A stretch of 64,000 nucleotides of DNA from Francisella halioticida (lineage in GTDB: Bacteria > Pseudomonadota > Gammaproteobacteria > Francisellales > Francisellaceae), in assembly GCF_002211785.1 (NCBI RefSeq), contig NZ_CP022132.1, positions 496,001 to 560,000 on the forward strand, in the 5' to 3' direction. A model generated the notes under the pieces. That model searched no databases, had not been told where the DNA came from, and was given only the letters and a program-made list of their open reading frames with translations. Position numbers and translations under genes: made by a program. Positions 19,536 to 31,454 of the stretch are shown here, piece after piece (position 1 is the first letter of the stretch; each line of letters begins with the position of its first letter).

Positions 19536-20156
19536 ATGATTACCCTAAATTATGTGATTTATGATTGTATAGCAAATGTCTGCTTGCTTATATTTGCATT
19601 TTTGGTTCTTAAGAATATTAAGTTTGCATGGATTCTAGTATTAGCTAGCTTAGTAATAAAAGTTTTTATTTATGGTAAGTATGGTTTATCAAGCTCTTTT
19701 ATTTACTTATCTGCTCAGATACTTGTGACTGTGCTAGCAGGAGTTGTTTGGCTTAGAGAGCCTATATATGTACAAGCAACAAAACAAAAGAAATTAATAG
19801 CTATAACAACATCTTTAGTTGTTTTAATTGTATGGGTCGGAGTTATGTATAAGTATATAAATCCAGCAATACTTAATTACGATATATTATTTGGTTTTGG
19901 TTATTTATGTTATATGTTATTCGTTATAGGTTCTATTTTGATAGCGCTTAGAATGTCTATAGGTTTGTTGTTTATCGCAGTAGTGTTTATTAGCTATGCA
20001 GTAAGCTATGGCAATTCAGCAGTTATTATCAAATCAGCACCAGAATATATTCAAGCTTTTTCTGCTTATTATTGGGCTTCAGCTATTTGTTTATTCATTG
20101 CAGGTCTTTTGCTTGTTGCCTCTTATACTGATGTAAAGCGAAGTGAGAGATTATAG
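19536..20156 (+). CDS. Multi-pass membrane protein of unknown function
   Basis: A 206-residue protein with seven hydrophobic segments spread evenly along its length and few charged residues outside short loops (KQKK near residue 85, DVKRSERL tail). The topology resembles small transporters such as PnuC, but I see no diagnostic motif and do not assign it. It converges on rsmJ with a six-base overlap. Confidence 0.65.
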   Translation: MITLNYVIYDCIANVCLLIFAFLVLKNIKFAWILVLASLVIKVFIYGKYGLSSSFIYLSAQILVTVLAGVVWLREPIYVQATKQKKLIAITTSLVVLIVWVGVMYKYINPAILNYDILFGFGYLCYMLFVIGSILIALRMSIGLLFIAVVFISYAVSYGNSAVIIKSAPEYIQAFSAYYWASAICLFIAGLLLVASYTDVKRSERL

Positions 20157-20879
20157 ACTATAAATATCAAATCTATTAATTTTTCCTTTAAGTTGTGAAG
20201 AAGGTTTTTTATTATAAAGAAATTCCGCATAAATAGGTCTTTTGACAATAACCTTTTTAGCTTTTTGCGTTTTTAGGATGTTTTTTAGAAGTAGTGTGTT
20301 ATGATTCTCGTCATTAAATGCGATCTTGTGCAGTATCTGCATATCTTGTTTGACTTTTGCACTTTTTCTGCGAGGAGGAAACATCGGGTCAACATATATA
20401 CAGTCAAATAATTGCTCAGTAGTTAGTATATATTGATTACTATCTAAGTTGATTAATGTAATATTTGTGGCTATATGAGATATTGACTCAATTTGTGATG
20501 CTCTATATAGTGCATCACAAAGGAGTAAATATATGTAGACATCTTTTTCTATAGATGTAATTTGATGTCCTCTAGATGCTAATGTGAAAGTATCTCTACC
20601 TAATCCAGTTGTTGTATCTAATATCTTTAGCTTCTCTTTAGAGCGACCCTCTATAGCTTGAACAACACTACATTTTTTTGATTTTGGGTTTATTCTATTG
20701 AGAATATCATTACTATTAAAATCTATGAATAATTCTTGATTTTTATCTGAAAGTTTTAGTATGCTATTATCATAGCAAAGAAATTTATTAGCTTGCAATT
20801 TAGTATACTCAAACTTGTTATCGGTGAGTTTATTGATATGATTTTTTGTTAGTTCATCGAGGGTGCTTATTATCATCAT
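20151..20879 (-). CDS. rsmJ: 16S rRNA (guanine-1516) methyltransferase
   Basis: A 242-residue class I SAM methyltransferase. The SAM-binding motif [19 protein letters not shown] is followed by the acidic end of strand 2 (ITSIEKD) and the RsmJ-specific catalytic block [19 protein letters not shown]. This motif is diagnostic for the YhiQ/RsmJ family, which makes m2G1516 in 16S rRNA. The stop overlaps the start region of xerC (ATGA-type, 20876-20879), so the two are co-transcribed. Confidence 0.9.
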   Translation of the reverse strand: MMIISTLDELTKNHINKLTDNKFEYTKLQANKFLCYDNSILKLSDKNQELFIDFNSNDILNRINPKSKKCSVVQAIEGRSKEKLKILDTTTGLGRDTFTLASRGHQITSIEKDVYIYLLLCDALYRASQIESISHIATNITLINLDSNQYILTTEQLFDCIYVDPMFPPRRKSAKVKQDMQILHKIAFNDENHNTLLLKNILKTQKAKKVIVKRPIYAEFLYNKKPSSQLKGKINRFDIYSL

Positions 20880-21754
20880 TTTTTCTTTGCTCGAGGGTGA
20901 GTATTATCAAAAACATCTGCTAATTGTTGGAAGTTTAGGTGTGTGTATATTTGTGTGCTGGATATATCAGCGTGGCCTAGTAAATCTTTTACAGCAAGTA
21001 AGTCCTTAGATGAATCTAAAACATGGCTGGCAAAAGAATGTCTAAGCATATGCGGATGTATATGTTTTGTGGCATATTTTTGAGCAAATATTTCTAGCCT
21101 TTTTTGAATAGATCTGTTAGTAAGATGAGTTCCATTATGTGAAATAAAAAGATAATCAGACTTGGGGCTGAAAGAGTCTCTAATGTCAAACCATCTTTTT
21201 AGATTTATTAATGTTTTAGAACCAAAATATACTACTCTTTCTTTATTACCCTTGCCAATAACCCGGACACTTTTCTTTTCTATATTTATATCTTTAACTT
21301 GTATCGAAGATAACTCGCTAAGACGAATGCCGCAACTATATAAAAGGTCAAAGCTAGCAATATCTCTAGTTTCAATATTGTTGTATGGTTTTATATCAAG
21401 TAAGTAGGCTAATTCATCTATATTTATTGCTTTAGGGAGCTTTTTTTCTCCTTTTGGTGCTTTTAAACCTAAACTTGGGTTTTTTGTTATTATTTCATTA
21501 TTCAATAGAAAGTTAAAAAAGCTTCTAATAGAGCTAAGTTTACGCTGTATAGTTTTTGTTGAGTTGCCTTGGGAGTGAAGTTTCTTTGCCCATATTGAAA
21601 TATCATTGTAGCTTAAATTTGTTATAGATTTTTTATCTAGAAAATTATTTAGCTGTATTAGATCTCTTTTATAGTTACTAATAGTTTCTTTAGAGTAGTT
21701 TCTAAGGTATAGAAGGTCATTTAGAAAGTTATTTATGTGATCTAGATTATCCAT
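20876..21754 (-). CDS. xerC: Tyrosine recombinase XerC/XerD type
   Basis: A site-specific recombinase of about 292 residues. The N-terminal SAM-like core-binding domain ([22 protein letters not shown]) precedes a catalytic domain with the R-K-H-R-H-Y set: arginine in [37 protein letters not shown]. The open frame extends to 21823 over the permease gene, but MDNLDHINN at 21754 fits the family start better. The product should resolve chromosome dimers at dif. It is intact and downstream-coupled to rsmJ. Confidence 0.9.
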   Translation of the reverse strand: MDNLDHINNFLNDLLYLRNYSKETISNYKRDLIQLNNFLDKKSITNLSYNDISIWAKKLHSQGNSTKTIQRKLSSIRSFFNFLLNNEIITKNPSLGLKAPKGEKKLPKAINIDELAYLLDIKPYNNIETRDIASFDLLYSCGIRLSELSSIQVKDINIEKKSVRVIGKGNKERVVYFGSKTLINLKRWFDIRDSFSPKSDYLFISHNGTHLTNRSIQKRLEIFAQKYATKHIHPHMLRHSFASHVLDSSKDLLAVKDLLGHADISSTQIYTHLNFQQLADVFDNTHPRAKKK

Positions 21755-21768
21755 GTTGGGCAATTGGT

Positions 21769-22986
21769 TTAAATTACAACGCACAGTATAACTATTACAC
21801 CAGAAGTAAAAGAAATTAACCATAAACTTTTATATTTTGATATCTTATAGTTAAAAGTTTCACCAAGATTATTGATTTTAAGAGCCATAAGGGCAGGCAT
21901 TATCATCAAGAGTACAGCGATTGATAAACCAACACACGTCATAGCATATATAAATATATCAGGATCAAGTTGATTTATGATTAAAGGTACAGCAAATGTT
22001 AAAAGTGTAGCGATTGAGTAACCAATAATCTTTCTTGCTTTGTATAGCTTGTACGTATCAAGATTAAAGTGGAATAATGACAAGTTAACACTTAAAAAAG
22101 ATGTCATAATTGCAACATATGTAAATATATGTAAAACTGCTGATGTAACGGGCGTTCTGACTTTATCTCCTAGGGCTGTTAAGATATCTCCAATATTAGC
22201 TTTATCAACAGGGATATGATTAAAAATCGAACCCATAAAGCTTACAGATCCATGTAAAGGTAACACGCCTAAGATAGTTGAAACCCATATTATATATAAT
22301 ATAAGAGGGATAATGCTTCCAATTATAATTACCTTTTTTAGATCTTTAGAGTTTTTGCTAAGATAGTCAGATAACGCAGGTACTATAATATGAGAGGTGA
22401 ATGAAGTTGTAAAAATAGGTATAGCAATAACAAGTGATACTCCAAGATCAACAGGAGCTACAAGTAAGTCTTTTGATTCTATATATTTATTAAAGACAAC
22501 ACACAATATCACTAGAACAAGTATTTTTAGAATTATGAAAAATCTATTAGCATAATCAACAAATCTTGTTCCAAGCACCACAATGCTTCCAAAGATAATT
22601 ACAAAAAGCAAAGAAGATATGTTCTCATTGATATTTGGAAATGTTGTTGATAGGGATGATGCAGCAGCAGAGATATAAGCGGTACTTATAAAATACATTA
22701 ATATAAGAAAGGCTATACTAGCAACAACTCCACCAGTCTTTCCTAAATATTTTTCAGCTATTGTCTTAAAACTGCTTCCATAGGGCATAGAGCAAGATAT
22801 ATCTGCTATAACAATAGCTGTATAGGTCATTATACTCCATACTACGATTATAAGTATGGAACCAATTACAAAACCAAGCTTTGCTGTGATTATAGGTAAA
22901 GCTAAAATACCGCCACCAATCATAGTGCCGATAATAATCATTATAGATCCTAAAATCTTAATAAAACTGTTCTGAGAATTATTCAT
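21769..22986 (-). CDS. Aromatic amino acid permease, TyrP/Mtr (HAAAP) family
   Basis: A 405-residue carrier with 11 helices and the helix-1 motif IIIGTMIGGGILALPIITA. It is a paralogue of the permease at 14258 but clearly diverged, so the two may take up different aromatic amino acids. It ends 15 bp before the xerC start and lies 23 bp after secB, all on the minus strand, which suggests a secB-permease-xerC-rsmJ transcript. Confidence 0.88.
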   Translation of the reverse strand: MNNSQNSFIKILGSIMIIIGTMIGGGILALPIITAKLGFVIGSILIIVVWSIMTYTAIVIADISCSMPYGSSFKTIAEKYLGKTGGVVASIAFLILMYFISTAYISAAASSLSTTFPNINENISSLLFVIIFGSIVVLGTRFVDYANRFFIILKILVLVILCVVFNKYIESKDLLVAPVDLGVSLVIAIPIFTTSFTSHIIVPALSDYLSKNSKDLKKVIIIGSIIPLILYIIWVSTILGVLPLHGSVSFMGSIFNHIPVDKANIGDILTALGDKVRTPVTSAVLHIFTYVAIMTSFLSVNLSLFHFNLDTYKLYKARKIIGYSIATLLTFAVPLIINQLDPDIFIYAMTCVGLSIAVLLMIMPALMALKINNLGETFNYKISKYKSLWLISFTSGVIVILCVVI

Positions 22987-23008
22987 TTTTAGTATTCTTA
23001 GTTTTTAT

Positions 23009-23458
23009 TTAGTGAGTTGATTGTTCAGACTGTTGAGTTTTTTTCTGCATATAAATGGCATCGAAATTAATTGGTGCTAAATTTAGAGGTAAAAATCCAC
23101 CTTTCATAATAGAAGAATCGAGAACTCTTTTAGCATAAGGAAATAAAGTATTTGCACAATATGTGTTAAGTACAGATTCAATTTGTTCTTCAGACATACT
23201 TGTTATTGTAAAAATTCCTGCTTGGGTAACTTCAACAATATATACGTTTGTATCATTGTTTGTTGTTGTTACTGTAATAGTTAGATCAAGCTCAAAACTA
23301 TCTTCATCAAGTTTTTTTGTATTTATATCAATGTTAAAATCAGAGCTTGGGTTCCACTGATCTTTAAAACATTCTGGTGAATTAATAGTTTCAAGAGAAG
23401 TATCTTTTGTGTAGACTTTTTGAATTAAAAATGAAGGTTGGTTTTCATTGTTTTGCAT
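23009..23458 (-). CDS. secB: Protein-export chaperone SecB
   Basis: A 149-residue protein with the SecB fold signatures: PSFLIQKVYTKDTSLE at the N-terminus, VYIVEVTQAGIFTI and the helix-connecting LFPYAKRVLDSSIMKGGFLPLNLAPINF. SecB tetramers hold preproteins unfolded and hand them to SecA. Length is normal. The C-terminal tail beyond PINFDAIYM is charged and shorter than in E. coli. Confidence 0.93.
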   Translation of the reverse strand: MQNNENQPSFLIQKVYTKDTSLETINSPECFKDQWNPSSDFNIDINTKKLDEDSFELDLTITVTTTNNDTNVYIVEVTQAGIFTITSMSEEQIESVLNTYCANTLFPYAKRVLDSSIMKGGFLPLNLAPINFDAIYMQKKTQQSEQSTH

Positions 23459-23530
23459 AGTTTTTCCTAAAAATAATTATAAGTGCATACGTTAGGGATT
23501 ATATCAAATTGAAGAAGCTTATGTAATAAA

Positions 23531-26071
23531 TTAAGATTTTTTTAGCTCAAAAAGTATATTCAATGCTTCAACTGGGGTTATGTTGTTAATATCAATACTA
23601 TCAAGTTTTTCTTTGAATAAGTTTTGCTGCTCTAAATCATCAAAATCTAAAGAAGGCTGAGTTTGGCTAATATCCTTTATAATAGGCTGCTTGTTTTCAA
23701 GTTTATGTAAATTTTGTTTAGCAGATTTTAGTACATCTGAAGGGATACCTGCTAATTTGGCAACTTGAATACCATAGGATTTTTTTGCAGCGCCTTCTAC
23801 AGCTTTATGCATAAAATAGATATTATCTTTATATTCTTTGGCTTCAAAATGAATATTTTTGATATTTAGATATTTATCTACAAGTTCTGTAAGCTCAAAA
23901 TAATGAGTTGCAAAAAGTGTGAAAGATCCTATTTTAGCAAATTTTTCAGCACAAGCTTCAGCTAATGATAAGCCATCAAAAGTACTAGTTCCTCTACCTA
24001 TCTCATCCATTATTACTAAAGAATTGCTTGAAGCATTGTTAAGGATATAAGCTGTCTCAGTCATCTCGACCATAAAAGTAGATCTGCCACTTGAAATATC
24101 ATCAGATGCTCCTATTCTTGTGTATATAGTATCAATATCGCAGATATTTGCTTGGTTTGCAGGTACAAATGAACCAAGATGTGCTAGAAATATTAGTTGA
24201 GCAACCTGACGCATATATGTAGATTTACCACCCATATTAGGACCAGTAATTATTTCAAGCGTATGAGTATCTTTTGTCAATGAAGTATTGTTTGGGATAA
24301 AGGGTTCATCAATATTCTGCTCTATAGCAAGGTGGCGAACTTCTTTAAGATCTAGTTTGCCATGATTATTAAAGTTTGGTTGTCTGAGGTTTAGTTTGAT
24401 AGCTCTCTCTGCAAAGTTAGCTAAAACATCTATTTGAGCAATGTTTTCAGCTGTTTGCTGAATTTGATTGTAGTATTCTAGCACTCTCTTTAGAAGAGAA
24501 TCATAGATTAACTTTTCTCTAGCTAAGGCTTTTTCTTTTGATGAAAGAATATTATCTTCAAATTCTTTTAATTCTTCTGTAATGTAGCGTTCACTAGCTT
24601 TTAGAGTTTGTCTTCTAGTGTATTCAGTAGGAACTTGATCAGCATATTGCTTGGATAATTCTATATAGTAGCCATGTACACGATTATAGCCAACCTTAAG
24701 TGTGTTTATCCCCGTCTTTTGCTTCTGTAATTGCTCAAATTTTAATAAGAAATCATAAGAATTATTTTTAATATTTTTAAGCTCATCAAGCTCTTTATCA
24801 AAGCCTTCTTTAATAACACCGCCATCACGGATAGTTACGGGAGGATTTTCTATAACAGCTTTATCTAAAAGTTCTACTAACTCATCAAGTTGGTGCACAC
24901 CATTGTTTAAATTTTGTATCTCATTAGTTTTTTTTTCAGTCAATAATTTTTTGAGTTTTGGAAATTGCTTTAATGAATTTTGTAGTGAAACTAAATCTTT
25001 AGGTTTGACAGTTCCTAAAGCGACACGGGAAATTATTCTTTCAACATCATTGATATAGCTAAGAACCTCTTGAAGCTTTAAAAAATGATGATTTTCTTTG
25101 AAACTATTTATAATATTATGGCGTAAATATATCTTATCTAAGTTTTTAGTAGGATTTTTGAAATATCTTTTAAGCAATCGACTACCAAGACTTGTTTTGC
25201 ATTTATCTATAATATTTAATAAGCCACTTTTTGAAGTGTTATCCAATTCAAGATTTATTCTACTATTTATGTCAATATTAAGTATTTGCTCATCCTCATT
25301 AAAGCTAATATCTGTAATATGCCTTGGAGCATCTTTTAGTGTAGTAGCAAGATATCCTAGTATTGAGCCGATAGATATTGTTTGTTCAGTTTTATATTGT
25401 TTTAAAACATTAGCTGTTAAGTTTATATCAAGAGAATCTGTTATATGCTTTCTTGCTTCAAAGCTACTAAAGAACCATTCTTCTAGAACTTTAATAGGTT
25501 TTTGGAAGATGTTTTGTTGTTTAAGCTCCAGGGAGTTGGTGATAATTTCTTGAGGAGAAAGTTTTAAAACTTCATTTTTTAATTCTGTTAGGTTATTTAT
25601 TTTATTCAACAAATATATTTTGCCTTGAGTATAGCTAGTATAAGCTAGATGGTATTTATCCTTTTTTACAAAAATACTTAGTAAAATACTATCTGTATTT
25701 GTATCTAAGAAAGCTTCTTCAGAAACTGTTGCAGGTGTTATTATACGCACAACTTGCCTTTCAACTGGTCCCTTTGAGGTATTGGGGTCACCTATTTGTT
25801 CGCATATTGCTATAGATAGTCCCTTTTTGACAATTTTTGCAATGTAGCTTTCAGCTGCATGATATGGTACGCCAGCCATTGGTATCGGGTCACCATTAGA
25901 TTTACCTCGGGCTGTAAGAGTTATATCTAGAAGGTCAGCTGCTTTTTTAGCATCATCAAAAAATAGTTCATAAAAGTCTCCCATGCGATAAAATAGTAGT
26001 ATATCCTGGTATTGAGCCTTGATTTTCAAGTACTGTTGAATCATAGGTGTATGATGGGAAATGTCTTGCAT
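23531..26071 (-). CDS. mutS: DNA mismatch repair protein MutS
   Basis: An 846-residue MutS with its full domain set. The mismatch-binding domain carries the Phe-X-Glu wedge in [13 protein letters not shown] near residue 37. The clamp and lever helices follow, then the ATPase with Walker [14 protein letters not shown], Walker [17 protein letters not shown] and the ATHYFELT histidine. No truncation is visible, so in this genome full of pseudogenes the mismatch-repair sensor is kept. It has its own start upstream and diverges from accA across 167 bp. Confidence 0.97.
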   Translation of the reverse strand: MQDISHHTPMIQQYLKIKAQYQDILLFYRMGDFYELFFDDAKKAADLLDITLTARGKSNGDPIPMAGVPYHAAESYIAKIVKKGLSIAICEQIGDPNTSKGPVERQVVRIITPATVSEEAFLDTNTDSILLSIFVKKDKYHLAYTSYTQGKIYLLNKINNLTELKNEVLKLSPQEIITNSLELKQQNIFQKPIKVLEEWFFSSFEARKHITDSLDINLTANVLKQYKTEQTISIGSILGYLATTLKDAPRHITDISFNEDEQILNIDINSRINLELDNTSKSGLLNIIDKCKTSLGSRLLKRYFKNPTKNLDKIYLRHNIINSFKENHHFLKLQEVLSYINDVERIISRVALGTVKPKDLVSLQNSLKQFPKLKKLLTEKKTNEIQNLNNGVHQLDELVELLDKAVIENPPVTIRDGGVIKEGFDKELDELKNIKNNSYDFLLKFEQLQKQKTGINTLKVGYNRVHGYYIELSKQYADQVPTEYTRRQTLKASERYITEELKEFEDNILSSKEKALAREKLIYDSLLKRVLEYYNQIQQTAENIAQIDVLANFAERAIKLNLRQPNFNNHGKLDLKEVRHLAIEQNIDEPFIPNNTSLTKDTHTLEIITGPNMGGKSTYMRQVAQLIFLAHLGSFVPANQANICDIDTIYTRIGASDDISSGRSTFMVEMTETAYILNNASSNSLVIMDEIGRGTSTFDGLSLAEACAEKFAKIGSFTLFATHYFELTELVDKYLNIKNIHFEAKEYKDNIYFMHKAVEGAAKKSYGIQVAKLAGIPSDVLKSAKQNLHKLENKQPIIKDISQTQPSLDFDDLEQQNLFKEKLDSIDINNITPVEALNILFELKKS

Positions 26072-26238
26072 AAAGTTAATTTAGAATCTTTTTTATTTTA
26101 ATGAATTATATTATATACGTTTAATATAACAAACTTTGAAAATCATTCACTGTTATCTTTTTTATTTTATTAAAATACTTTAGAATATTATGTAGCTATT
26201 TTTATGGATTGGTTTGGATTTGAAAGGAGAAAATAGAA

Positions 26239-27186
26239 ATGAATTATTTAGATTTTGAGTCAAAAATTAAAGAAGTTGAAGACAAGATTACATCTTTGAC
26301 TAATGTTTTTGAAGATGAAAAGACGGAAGGTGAGCTTAAAAAATTAAATAAGAAAAGACTTGAGTTGATGGAGTCAACTTATTCTAAACTCACAGATTGG
26401 CAAGTGGTACAGTTATCGCGCCATCCAGATAGACCTTACTTTAAAGATCTTTTACCATTGGTTTTTACTGATTTTCAGGAGCTTCATGGAGATCGAGCTT
26501 TTGGTGATGATTTAGCTGTTATTGGCGGTCTTGTAAAGCTAAATAATGTTCCTGTAATGGTTATAGGTCAAGAAAAAGGTCGTGATACTAAAAGTAAAAT
26601 TAAACATAACTTTGGTATGATGCATCCAGAAGGATATCGTAAAGCTTTGCGTTTGATGAAGCTAGCAGAGAAGTTTAATATGCCTATTCTAACTTTTATT
26701 GATACTCCAGGTGCTTATCCAGGTATCAAAGCAGAAGAACGTGGCCAAAGTGAAGCTATTGCTAGAAACTTGTTTGAAATGAGTGCATTAAGAGTTCCTG
26801 TGATTTGTACAGTTATTGGTGAAGGATGTTCTGGAGGTGCTTTAGGTATAGGTGTTGGTGACAAGTTGTTTATGCTTCAATATAGTTACTTTGCGACAAT
26901 TTCTCCAGAGGGGTGTGCTTCTATTTTACATAAAACTGCAGAAAAAGCTTCTGAGGTTACGCAAATGATGAATATAACTTCTGATCGTTTAAAAGAACTT
27001 GAAATAGTCGATGATATTATTGCTGAACCATTAGGTGGAGCTCATAGAGATTATGATTCTACAGCTACAAATATAAGAAAAGCTTTAGCTGCTGAGTTAA
27101 AAGAGTTATCAGCAATGTCTGTTGAGCAAAGAAACTCAAAAAGATATGATAAATTAATGTCTTTTGGCCGATTTAAAGAGGCTTAA
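26239..27186 (+). CDS. accA: Acetyl-CoA carboxylase carboxyltransferase alpha subunit
   Basis: A 315-residue AccA of normal length. The carboxyltransferase core includes [41 protein letters not shown] and the oxyanion-hole segment [12 protein letters not shown]. With AccD it transfers carboxyl from biotin to acetyl-CoA in the first step of fatty-acid synthesis. An AAAGGAG site precedes the ATG. The gene heads a run of minor-pilin genes starting 22 bp later. Confidence 0.97.
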   Translation: MNYLDFESKIKEVEDKITSLTNVFEDEKTEGELKKLNKKRLELMESTYSKLTDWQVVQLSRHPDRPYFKDLLPLVFTDFQELHGDRAFGDDLAVIGGLVKLNNVPVMVIGQEKGRDTKSKIKHNFGMMHPEGYRKALRLMKLAEKFNMPILTFIDTPGAYPGIKAEERGQSEAIARNLFEMSALRVPVICTVIGEGCSGGALGIGVGDKLFMLQYSYFATISPEGCASILHKTAEKASEVTQMMNITSDRLKELEIVDDIIAEPLGGAHRDYDSTATNIRKALAAELKELSAMSVEQRNSKRYDKLMSFGRFKEA

Positions 27187-27208
27187 CTTAATAAGCATAA
27201 AGTAATTT

Positions 27209-27718
27209 ATGAATTTACAAATGGTAAAATCGCAAGCAGGGTTTGGTATAGTAGAATCGATGCTTGCTGCAATGATTTTGTTGTTTGTATTATCGTCAGG
27301 TTTTCTTCTTTTAAATAGTGTCTTAGTTAATATAACTCTTGAAAATAAAAAAGATGAGATTGCTACAATTCTTGATGAAAGGGTAAATGTTTATCGTCTT
27401 ACTGGAGTTTTTGATGATTCTAAAACTAAATATGGTATAGAATTTAAGAAAACTGTGGTTCTAGAAGAAGAAAGGCAAGAAAAACCTATTAATCAAGAAA
27501 AAAAACCTGTGGATAGATTTAATTCATTTAGTATCGCTGATATCAAAAAAATAGCTGAAAAGACTGATAAAAAAGCACAAAAAAAAGCGTCTAATAATGT
27601 CAAAGTGATTTATAAGTTAATTAATATAGCAGCTTTTGATGGTACCATGGGTGTCGCTGATAGAGTCAAAATTATCCAGCGAGAGATAAAACAAAGTGAA
27701 AATCCAAAAGAGCAATAA
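27209..27718 (+). CDS. Type IV pilus minor prepilin, PilV-like
   Basis: A 169-residue protein with a class III prepilin signal: the stretch SQAGFGIVESMLAAMILLFV has the prepilin peptidase site (G before F) and the glutamate at position +5, followed by a hydrophobic helix. The middle is charged and contains EERQEKPINQEKKP. By order (before PilW- and PilX-like genes) and by the GF-IVE-L motif it is PilV-like. It is intact, yet the next two genes are broken, so the minor-pilin complex is probably not assembled. Confidence 0.75.
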   Translation: MNLQMVKSQAGFGIVESMLAAMILLFVLSSGFLLLNSVLVNITLENKKDEIATILDERVNVYRLTGVFDDSKTKYGIEFKKTVVLEEERQEKPINQEKKPVDRFNSFSIADIKKIAEKTDKKAQKKASNNVKVIYKLINIAAFDGTMGVADRVKIIQREIKQSENPKEQ

Positions 27719-28709
27719 GATATCTGGTTTTACCTTGCCAGAGTTAATGGTATCAATGGTTATAGCTGCTATGGTAATGACCATGGCTTTAGGTATCTAT
27801 TTCAATATGAAGCAGCAATACTCAAAGCTTAATGAAAGACATAGAATAAACTCTGATCAATTAATGGTTAAGCAAATTTTCTATAATGCTATAGGTCATG
27901 CAGGTTTTATCACAAAGTATGGGGATTTGCATCAGCATTTTGTGGATAACTCGGGGGATAACCTTGGAGATATCTTTGAAAAAATGTTAATTATTACTAT
28001 AGGAAAAGCTCCTATTGAAGGAGTTTCGAGCCTACCTGAAGGTTTAACTTTGGGTTTTGATGCTTGACAGCAGCGAAAAGATGATCAACAAGATTTTAAA
28101 AGCATGAATCTTGATAAGGCTATTCACTGTGTTGAATCTGATACAGATTATTTTGTAATTCAAAGAAGTAGCTTAAACTCCAGCCTAAAGACAAATTCCT
28201 CAAATAATATTTTTAAGGTTAATAATTTTCAGAAAAATACATTACCAGAAAAAGATATCTCAATGGATGATTATTTAGTATTGTGTAATGCTTTTGAATG
28301 TGATTTAGTTAAGGCAAGGGCTATAACGGGAGATTTTGTATCAACAACAACGCGTATAGAAAATAAGTTTAAAGTAGGTGATTATGTAGGTAAATATGTT
28401 TTAGAGATTTTCTTCGTTGCTACTAATGGAAAAAAAGATAAAGATGGTAAAAAACTTTACTCATTATATGAGTATATAAAGCAAAATTCAAATGACTCAT
28501 CAATATATGAACTAATAAATAATGTTAGTGATTTGAAAATTGAATATGTGTTAAATTCTGATGTTCATAAAGGTAATGCTGAGTTAAATTGGCAGCAAAT
28601 AAAGAAAGCATCCGTTGATGTAAGAAGTGATACAATCTCAGCATTAAAAATTTCTTTTAAAGTTTCTGGTCATCCAACAAGTAAAATATTTTTGGTAGGA
28701 GATGCATAG
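27696..28709 (+). pseudogene. Type IV pilus minor prepilin, PilW-like, with opal stop
   Basis: The frame begins with a prepilin signal (ISGFTLPELMVSMVIAAMVM; cleavage after G, glutamate at +5). An in-frame TGA at 28065-28067 interrupts it after LTLGFDA. The frame stays open after the stop (QQRKDDQQDFKSMNLDKAIHC and on) to 28709, giving 337 codons in all, a normal PilW size. TGG to TGA is the simplest cause. The 5' end overlaps pilV by 23 bp. Confidence 0.75.
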
Positions 28710-30572
28710 ATGCAAAAACTGCGTAAGAGCTTAAAGTTTAGAGATTCAGGTTAATGGCATTGATATTTTCATTTGTTGTTATGGTGCTATTGACAGGTCT
28801 TTTATACACTTTTAAAATGGGTATGCTTACTACCAAAAGTATCATTAAAAATAGCAACGAGAAAGTTTTTGGTGAAACTTACCTGATAAATGCTAAAAAT
28901 GATATGAATTTTACCAAATCAAATGAATTTGAGATAGGTAATAGTAAATTTGAAATAGTTGTTAATGATGATGTATCATCATTATTACCTAAAGGTAATA
29001 ATGCCGAGCTTTTCCAATCACAGGAATATAATAGTTATAATGCTATATATAAGGCACTTAATTTAGGGTCAGCTATAAATCCAAAAGAGAGAATCATTTA
29101 TAACGCGTTAAGTGCTAATTTGTATCAAAATTTTGATGGAGAATATGTAGCAATAAATGTACCTATGATAAATGCAGCTGCTATGACTGATTACCGATCA
29201 AGATCTTATCGTCTAGCAGATGATGGTACTATAGAAGATGCTCCGAAAGGTTTTATTGGCTTTATACAAAAACAAAATAATCAAATAAATATTTTTACTG
29301 AGAAAGCCAAAATAGGTGTTGCTATACCAGATTATATGGGAACTAATTATAAAGTAAAAATAGGCTGGAATTTAGAAAAAGGTGAATGGAGCTTATACTT
29401 GCTTTTATATGATACTGATAAGTTATTTACTACACATTTTTTATTGAGTGATATTTTAAATGACGATGTTTAAAGGACTTGCAGCTGAAAATGAAGAGCA
29501 GGGTAACGATATAGGTCAATGGAAGGCGGTTATTCAAGGAGATAGTAACTCTGGTTCTTCTGGCGCACAGTTTATCAAAGATAATATCTTTGACGTTGTG
29601 TGGTATTTTGAAGAAAATGATGAACCTCCTCAACTTATGCTGGTAAGAAAAGCAAGCCAGAAAAAAGGAAATAGAGAAGTATTGGAGGTTTATTATTCAA
29701 AATACTCGCGAACAAATGATAGTTATAGTCTTAAGTTAGCAGATAAGTTGGATTTCAAGGCTGAGTTAAGTGATAAAAATATTAAGCTTTTGGTTCCTGA
29801 TACATCTAATAATTTAAGTGCAAATATGGTACTTATTTTTCATCCAAATAATAAAAGTAAGACTTTTATGGGGGTAAGTGACTTTAATTATAACGGGGAT
29901 CATAGGGTCGCTAAAAGTTTGGATACTTACATAGATGGAGAGACTTTTGGAAATCCTGTTATAGCTTCAAAAACTCAAGATTCAATGTATATTATTACAT
30001 TTGAACGAAATAAGATTCAAAGATATGAGTATATAAAAGGTTATGGGGGTTTTGAGACTTTAGATTATGGTTCTAATGGGTTGGAAAAAGAGTTTGATTT
30101 TGATGGCACTAATAATGATATGGTTATCGATGCAAACTCACAAGATGATGAGCAATCTGGTGATATAATTCAGTTAATTATACCAAAATTTGGTTATTTA
30201 TTTGTTTTTACAAATAGCAAAATGATACAACTAAACTACGATTTAGATATACTTCAAGAAGTAGCTTTTAGCGATTTTGAGGCTCCTCAAATTTTAGCTA
30301 ATTTTGATGCTGTTAAAAATACTGTAAATAGGATATATGCTCAGCCAGGTGCTTTAATCTCAAAAGTACAAGAAATTAGAGATAATCTTGGAGATGAGGA
30401 TGAGTCTGAAGACGGGAATGATGTAAATGATCAATTTCAAATCCAAACTAATAATTCTAATAATTCTGAAGAAGATGAAAGTAAAGAGGATGAGGATATT
30501 GCTGGTGAACCTATATATTTAGATAGCAAGTATCTTTATCCACTAGGAATAGTTAAAAAGGTGATATTATGA
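28710..30572 (+). pseudogene. PilX-like/large pilus-associated protein, two frameshifts
   Basis: Starting at ATG 28710 (MQKLRKSLKFRDSG) the frame stops after 14 codons. One inserted base would continue it as MALIFSFVVMVLLTGLLYTF, the hydrophobic start of PilX-type minor pilins. That frame runs to 29473 (ILNDDV), and a second shift leads into 29460-30572 (FKGLAAENEEQGND and on). The reconstructed protein is about 620 residues, far longer than PilX, with an acidic, asparagine-rich C-terminal third. It could be a pilus tip protein. The 3' end overlaps murQ by four bases. Confidence 0.65.
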
Positions 30573-31453
30573 GTATATTGAATAATGTAAATACTGAAAG
30601 AAGAAATAAAAGAAGTTTTAAACTTGACTCAATGTCTATTTCAGAGTCTGCTGCTTTAATGATAGATGAAGAGTATAGTGTTATAGAAGCGTTAAAGGAG
30701 CAACATGACAATATAGTCAAAGTAATTACAAAAACCTCACAAACCTTGAAAAATGGTGGAAGGATAATATATGTGGGTGCCGGAACTAGCGGTCGTTTAG
30801 GAATATTAGATGCTGTAGAATGTCCGCCAACATTTAGTGTTGATTATAACACTATTGTAGGACTTATTGCTGGAGGAGAGAAAGCTTTTATTCAGGCACA
30901 AGAGGGTGCTGAAGATGATCCTAGTTTTGGTGAAAAAAACTTAAAGCAAATAAATTTAACAACAAAAGATATTGTTATTGGAATAGCTGCCAGTGGTAGG
31001 ACTCCGTATGTAATAGGAGCATTAGAATATGCTAATTCTATTGGAGCTGAAACAGTAGCTGTTAGTTGTACAAAACGAGCGAAGATATCAAAGTATGCTA
31101 AGTTTAATATAGAGGCTGTACCAGGCCCAGAGGTTTTAACTGGTTCAACACGATTAAAAGCTGGAACTACACAAAAACTTATTTTAAATATGATATCAAC
31201 TTTATCGATGGTCTCTATTGGTAAAGTTTATCAAAATTTGATGGTAGATGTTAAACCTACAAATGAAAAGTTAGTTGAACGCTCAAAATTAATTATATGT
31301 GAGGCTACAGGTGTTGATTATGATACAGCTCAAGTTTTTTACATAAAAGCTAATAAATCAGTTAAGCTAGCTATAGTTATGATATTAAATGATTGTGATT
31401 ATGGTCAAGCTTTGGCAATATTAAAGAACAACAGTAATTCTATAAAAAGCTAA
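30569..31453 (+). CDS. murQ: N-acetylmuramic acid 6-phosphate etherase
   Basis: A 294-residue SIS-domain lyase. It has the sugar-phosphate-binding loop GAGTSGRLGILDAVECPPTF, the catalytic region AGGEKAFIQAQEGAEDDP and a C-terminal EIIC-like helical region. It cleaves D-lactate from MurNAc-6-phosphate to give GlcNAc-6-phosphate during cell-wall recycling. Length is normal and no lesion is seen. It overlaps the preceding pilus relic by four bases (ATGA). Confidence 0.92.
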   Translation: MSILNNVNTERRNKRSFKLDSMSISESAALMIDEEYSVIEALKEQHDNIVKVITKTSQTLKNGGRIIYVGAGTSGRLGILDAVECPPTFSVDYNTIVGLIAGGEKAFIQAQEGAEDDPSFGEKNLKQINLTTKDIVIGIAASGRTPYVIGALEYANSIGAETVAVSCTKRAKISKYAKFNIEAVPGPEVLTGSTRLKAGTTQKLILNMISTLSMVSIGKVYQNLMVDVKPTNEKLVERSKLIICEATGVDYDTAQVFYIKANKSVKLAIVMILNDCDYGQALAILKNNSNSIKS

Positions 31454-31454
31454 G

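Noticed and set aside
19536-20156. Assignment of the membrane protein as a PnuC-type vitamin transporter.
   Set aside because: Only the helix count is similar; no diagnostic motif was found.
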